Below are positions 61,708 to 64,000 of a DNA stretch of 64,000 nucleotides, in pieces. Origin of the DNA: Rachycentron canadum (lineage: Eukaryota > Chordata > Actinopteri > Carangiformes > Rachycentridae). Position 1 is the stretch's first letter. Every line of letters begins with the position of its first letter. The translations under genes were made by a program, and so were the position numbers. The notes below the pieces were generated by a model. The model was not told the DNA's origin. It saw nothing but the letters and a program-made list of their open reading frames with translations, and made no database searches. The stretch is taken from positions 17,365,302-17,429,301 of the forward strand of contig CM076668.1 in NCBI GenBank assembly GCA_038496675.1, written 5' to 3'.

Positions 61708-62719
61708 GCACTCTGTCCGCCTGCCTACACGGCTGATTCCCAGAGTGATGAATCATGGCGCGGTATGGCATGGCACAGCACGGTATTTGTACGAGGTGGT
61801 GTTTTTCTCTTGTACCGACCGTCTGTATAAGTGCTTTGTGTTGAGTGTTGTGTGTGCGTGCGTGTGTGTATATTGTGGATATGGATAGTAGTGTGGCAGG
61901 TAGCGTGGGCCTGGTGCTGCACTGTGTGTATATATAGAGCGTACATGTGTACATAGAGCTCTGAAGTCATGTGTCTTCTAGGTAACAAAGTCTGAATGCC
62001 ACATAGCATCATGTGCTTTAGTCTACAGACAAAAAAAAAAAAAACTATTGTTGTCTATTTATCATATGGTTGGTTTTAGTTTAATATATCAATCATCAAT
62101 TAAAATTTCAGCTGCTGTTGGTGCCAAAAAAACATTTATTTGGTAAAAGGAACCGGAGGTAGTCAGTGGAATTAAAAAAAAAGGTGTTAGTACTTTAAAG
62201 TTATTAAAGGGCTGAAGACACTGGTCATGACCTGAGTTTACGATCCTCAGGTAAAAACCTGGTGCCTCCTTTTACAGGCTGATTCCAATAGGTTTCTACT
62301 TACTGCACTTAATTATCATGTTTAAGACAACAACATATCAAGGATGGGTATTTATATCAGATTCTGTACAATAACTTAAATTAAACATCTTTTCAGTGCT
62401 TGATTATTGTGATTTTTTTTTATAGAAACTTGCTACCAGTCAAATTCACCTTTATCTTTGTTTTTTGGGTGGAGACAGAGTCTGTGACCACAACTGTGCA
62501 AATAAAAAGAATGACAATGATGATAAAGATGAAATGATAGAGAATCATATTATTAACACAATAGCATTACTTCATTTTTAAAATATCAATACAGATATAT
62601 AGCATTATTTATGGAATAAAAATATTAATTTTAAGTTATGTAAACAAGCCCTGGATCCTAACCCAGGGATGACAGTAAGTGACTGGAAATAAGAGTGAAC
62701 GTGGACTTTGGGTCTGTAG

Positions 62720-63164
62720 AGTGAAGCCAATGATGAAGAGCTTTAAACCCACATTCGATCTAATGAACATCAGGGGGCGACTGTTGGTAAACAGAAGTCA
62801 GATTGTATTGAAGTCTATGGGAAAATGTCCCTACTTCTCTCTTGATTTATTAGCTCAGTAAACGTTTTCCCAATGAGTTTATGGTCTCAGTCTCTAGTTT
62901 CAAGTCTTCAATACAACATGATGTTCATTTTTTAAATGATGGTCCATTTAGAGGAAAATAGACCAGAAAGCAGGGGATGAATTGAGGCCGTGGCTACTGT
63001 GTGATTGACAGACTGTACCACCCAATCAGGATAGAGCAGGTCAGCTCCACCCCTCACTCCTCCTCAGCTCCACCTTCTCCTCCAAATACGGTTTCCACTG
63101 GTTTCAAAAAACCAAGATGGCAGCTCACAAACCAGTGAGTGACATCACAGTGGGTGACACTTGG
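62720..63164 (+). repeat. Dispersed repeat, copy B (about 445 bp)
   Basis: The second copy of the element at 45,411-45,870. It ends with AAGATGGCAGCTCACAAACC, then GTGACATCACAGTGGGTGAC. The pairing shows this is a recent or conserved family member rather than chance similarity. Confidence 0.9.
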
Positions 63165-63324
63165 CCAGTACTCAACGCTGCAGACACAATCCCCTCAGTT
63201 AATTCATTATTAATTTTCAGTTAATTAATTTTTTTTTTTTTCTCAGTAATTCAATTCAAAGCACAGAGGAAATTAATACACAAATTGTCAAAAAATGTAT
63301 CCTCCGTCTGTAAAGACAATCTAC

Positions 63325-63363
63325 ACACACACACACACACACACTCACACACACACACACACA
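63325..63363 (+). repeat. (CA)n repeat
   Basis: About 19 CA units with one CTCA interruption. Confidence 0.95.
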
Positions 63364-63906
63364 GGTGCCTCCACTCCACATTGATTAGACAGTGACAGAG
63401 CTGAATATTAGATAATGATACTCATTTGCACAAATCCAACCTGCAGATGCTCAGGTACTAATTCAAGCTGTGGAGGTGGTTCCTCCTTTATACTTGACAC
63501 ACGCAGGCAGGTGAGAAGGACAATTTCTCAGGGTACCTGACTCAAATAGTATTTGTTAATATGTCTTGGCATTAGTTTGAACCAGTCTGGAGCACCAGAT
63601 GGTTGGGTTTTATCACGTCAGGTTGGAGTTGAAGTTATTAGGCTGGTTACCAAAACTGATATGGCTCAATGATTGTGTTCACAAATCATGTTTACTTAAA
63701 AAAAAAAAAAAAAAAATTTAATTATGCTTGCCTAGTTTCTAACACTTTCATGCTGTTAGTTTTTTCTTTTATTCATAACTGTGTTAAAGAAACTGTGTTT
63801 GATGTGGATCAAACATGTCTGGTAGACCTAGTTAATAATGCTGGAGCACAGCATCAATAAGGATCCAGTACATTGGATTAGTGCATCAATACCTACCTGA
63901 CTTTGA

Positions 63907-63918
<12 letters not shown>

Positions 63919-64000
<82 letters not shown>
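63919..64000 (+). repeat. (CA)n repeat running off the window
   Basis: At least 41 CA units after a CT-rich lead-in; the tract reaches the window end. Confidence 0.97.

Larger units (their letters stand above)
47107..64000 (+). other. Probable first intron of the plus-strand gene
   Basis: No exon is firmly supported here. The stretch holds many CA/TG microsatellites, two LINE-tail-like fragments, a percomorph dispersed repeat and the second copy of the 45.4-kb repeat. A GC-richer block at 52,385-52,700 has overlapping open frames on both strands. Blocks near 48,500-48,760 and 59,000-59,130 (with TTAATTAATC) are candidates for regulatory elements only. Confidence 0.45.

Noticed and set aside
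61523..61954. 143-codon minus-strand frame
   Set aside because: Its length depends on the CA/TG microsatellite and it has no recognisable domain.

Overview
This window is nuclear DNA from a teleost fish, most likely a percomorph. The coding sequence is split into short vertebrate-type exons with GT/AG borders and long introns. Microsatellites are very frequent ((CA)n, (GATA)37, (GAGAA)n). Diverged copies of repeat families common in percomorph genomes are scattered through it. Nothing bacterial, viral or CRISPR-like was seen.

Layout. (1) 1-23,960, minus strand: the 5' part of the unconventional myosin-Id gene (myo1d). Four coding exons carry the motor N-terminus, including the P-loop and switch I; the rest of the gene lies left of base 1. 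Its first intron is about 20.6 kb and holds a Tc1-like transposase relic, an L2-like LINE fragment, several simple repeats and a 71-bp sequence present twice. (2) 24,573-28,434, minus strand: a four-exon gene model that I cannot name, about 203 residues, assembled from phase-compatible splice signals. It sits head-to-tail behind the myo1d promoter. (3) 29,000-30,100: two weak coding candidates, one on each strand. (4) 31,800-40,080, minus strand: a complete pyruvate dehydrogenase kinase gene, best match pdk2, with 11 coding exons, 408 codons, a probable 3' UTR with poly(A) signal, and a CCAAT/GC-box promoter. A (GATA)37 tract lies just upstream. (5) 40,360-46,800: intergenic DNA. (6) 46,800-47,106, plus strand: a CpG-rich promoter and the 31-base coding start of a gene whose remaining exons are beyond the window. 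The following 17 kb reads as its first intron, rich in CA/TG repeats.

The genes are not a functional pathway. Myo1d is an actin motor linked to left-right asymmetry and membrane traffic; Pdk2 is a mitochondrial kinase that switches off pyruvate dehydrogenase. In human both lie on chromosome 17 but far apart, so their closeness here is a synteny observation. The most novel item is the unnamed four-exon gene between them. Most other open frames look like chance or low-complexity translations.
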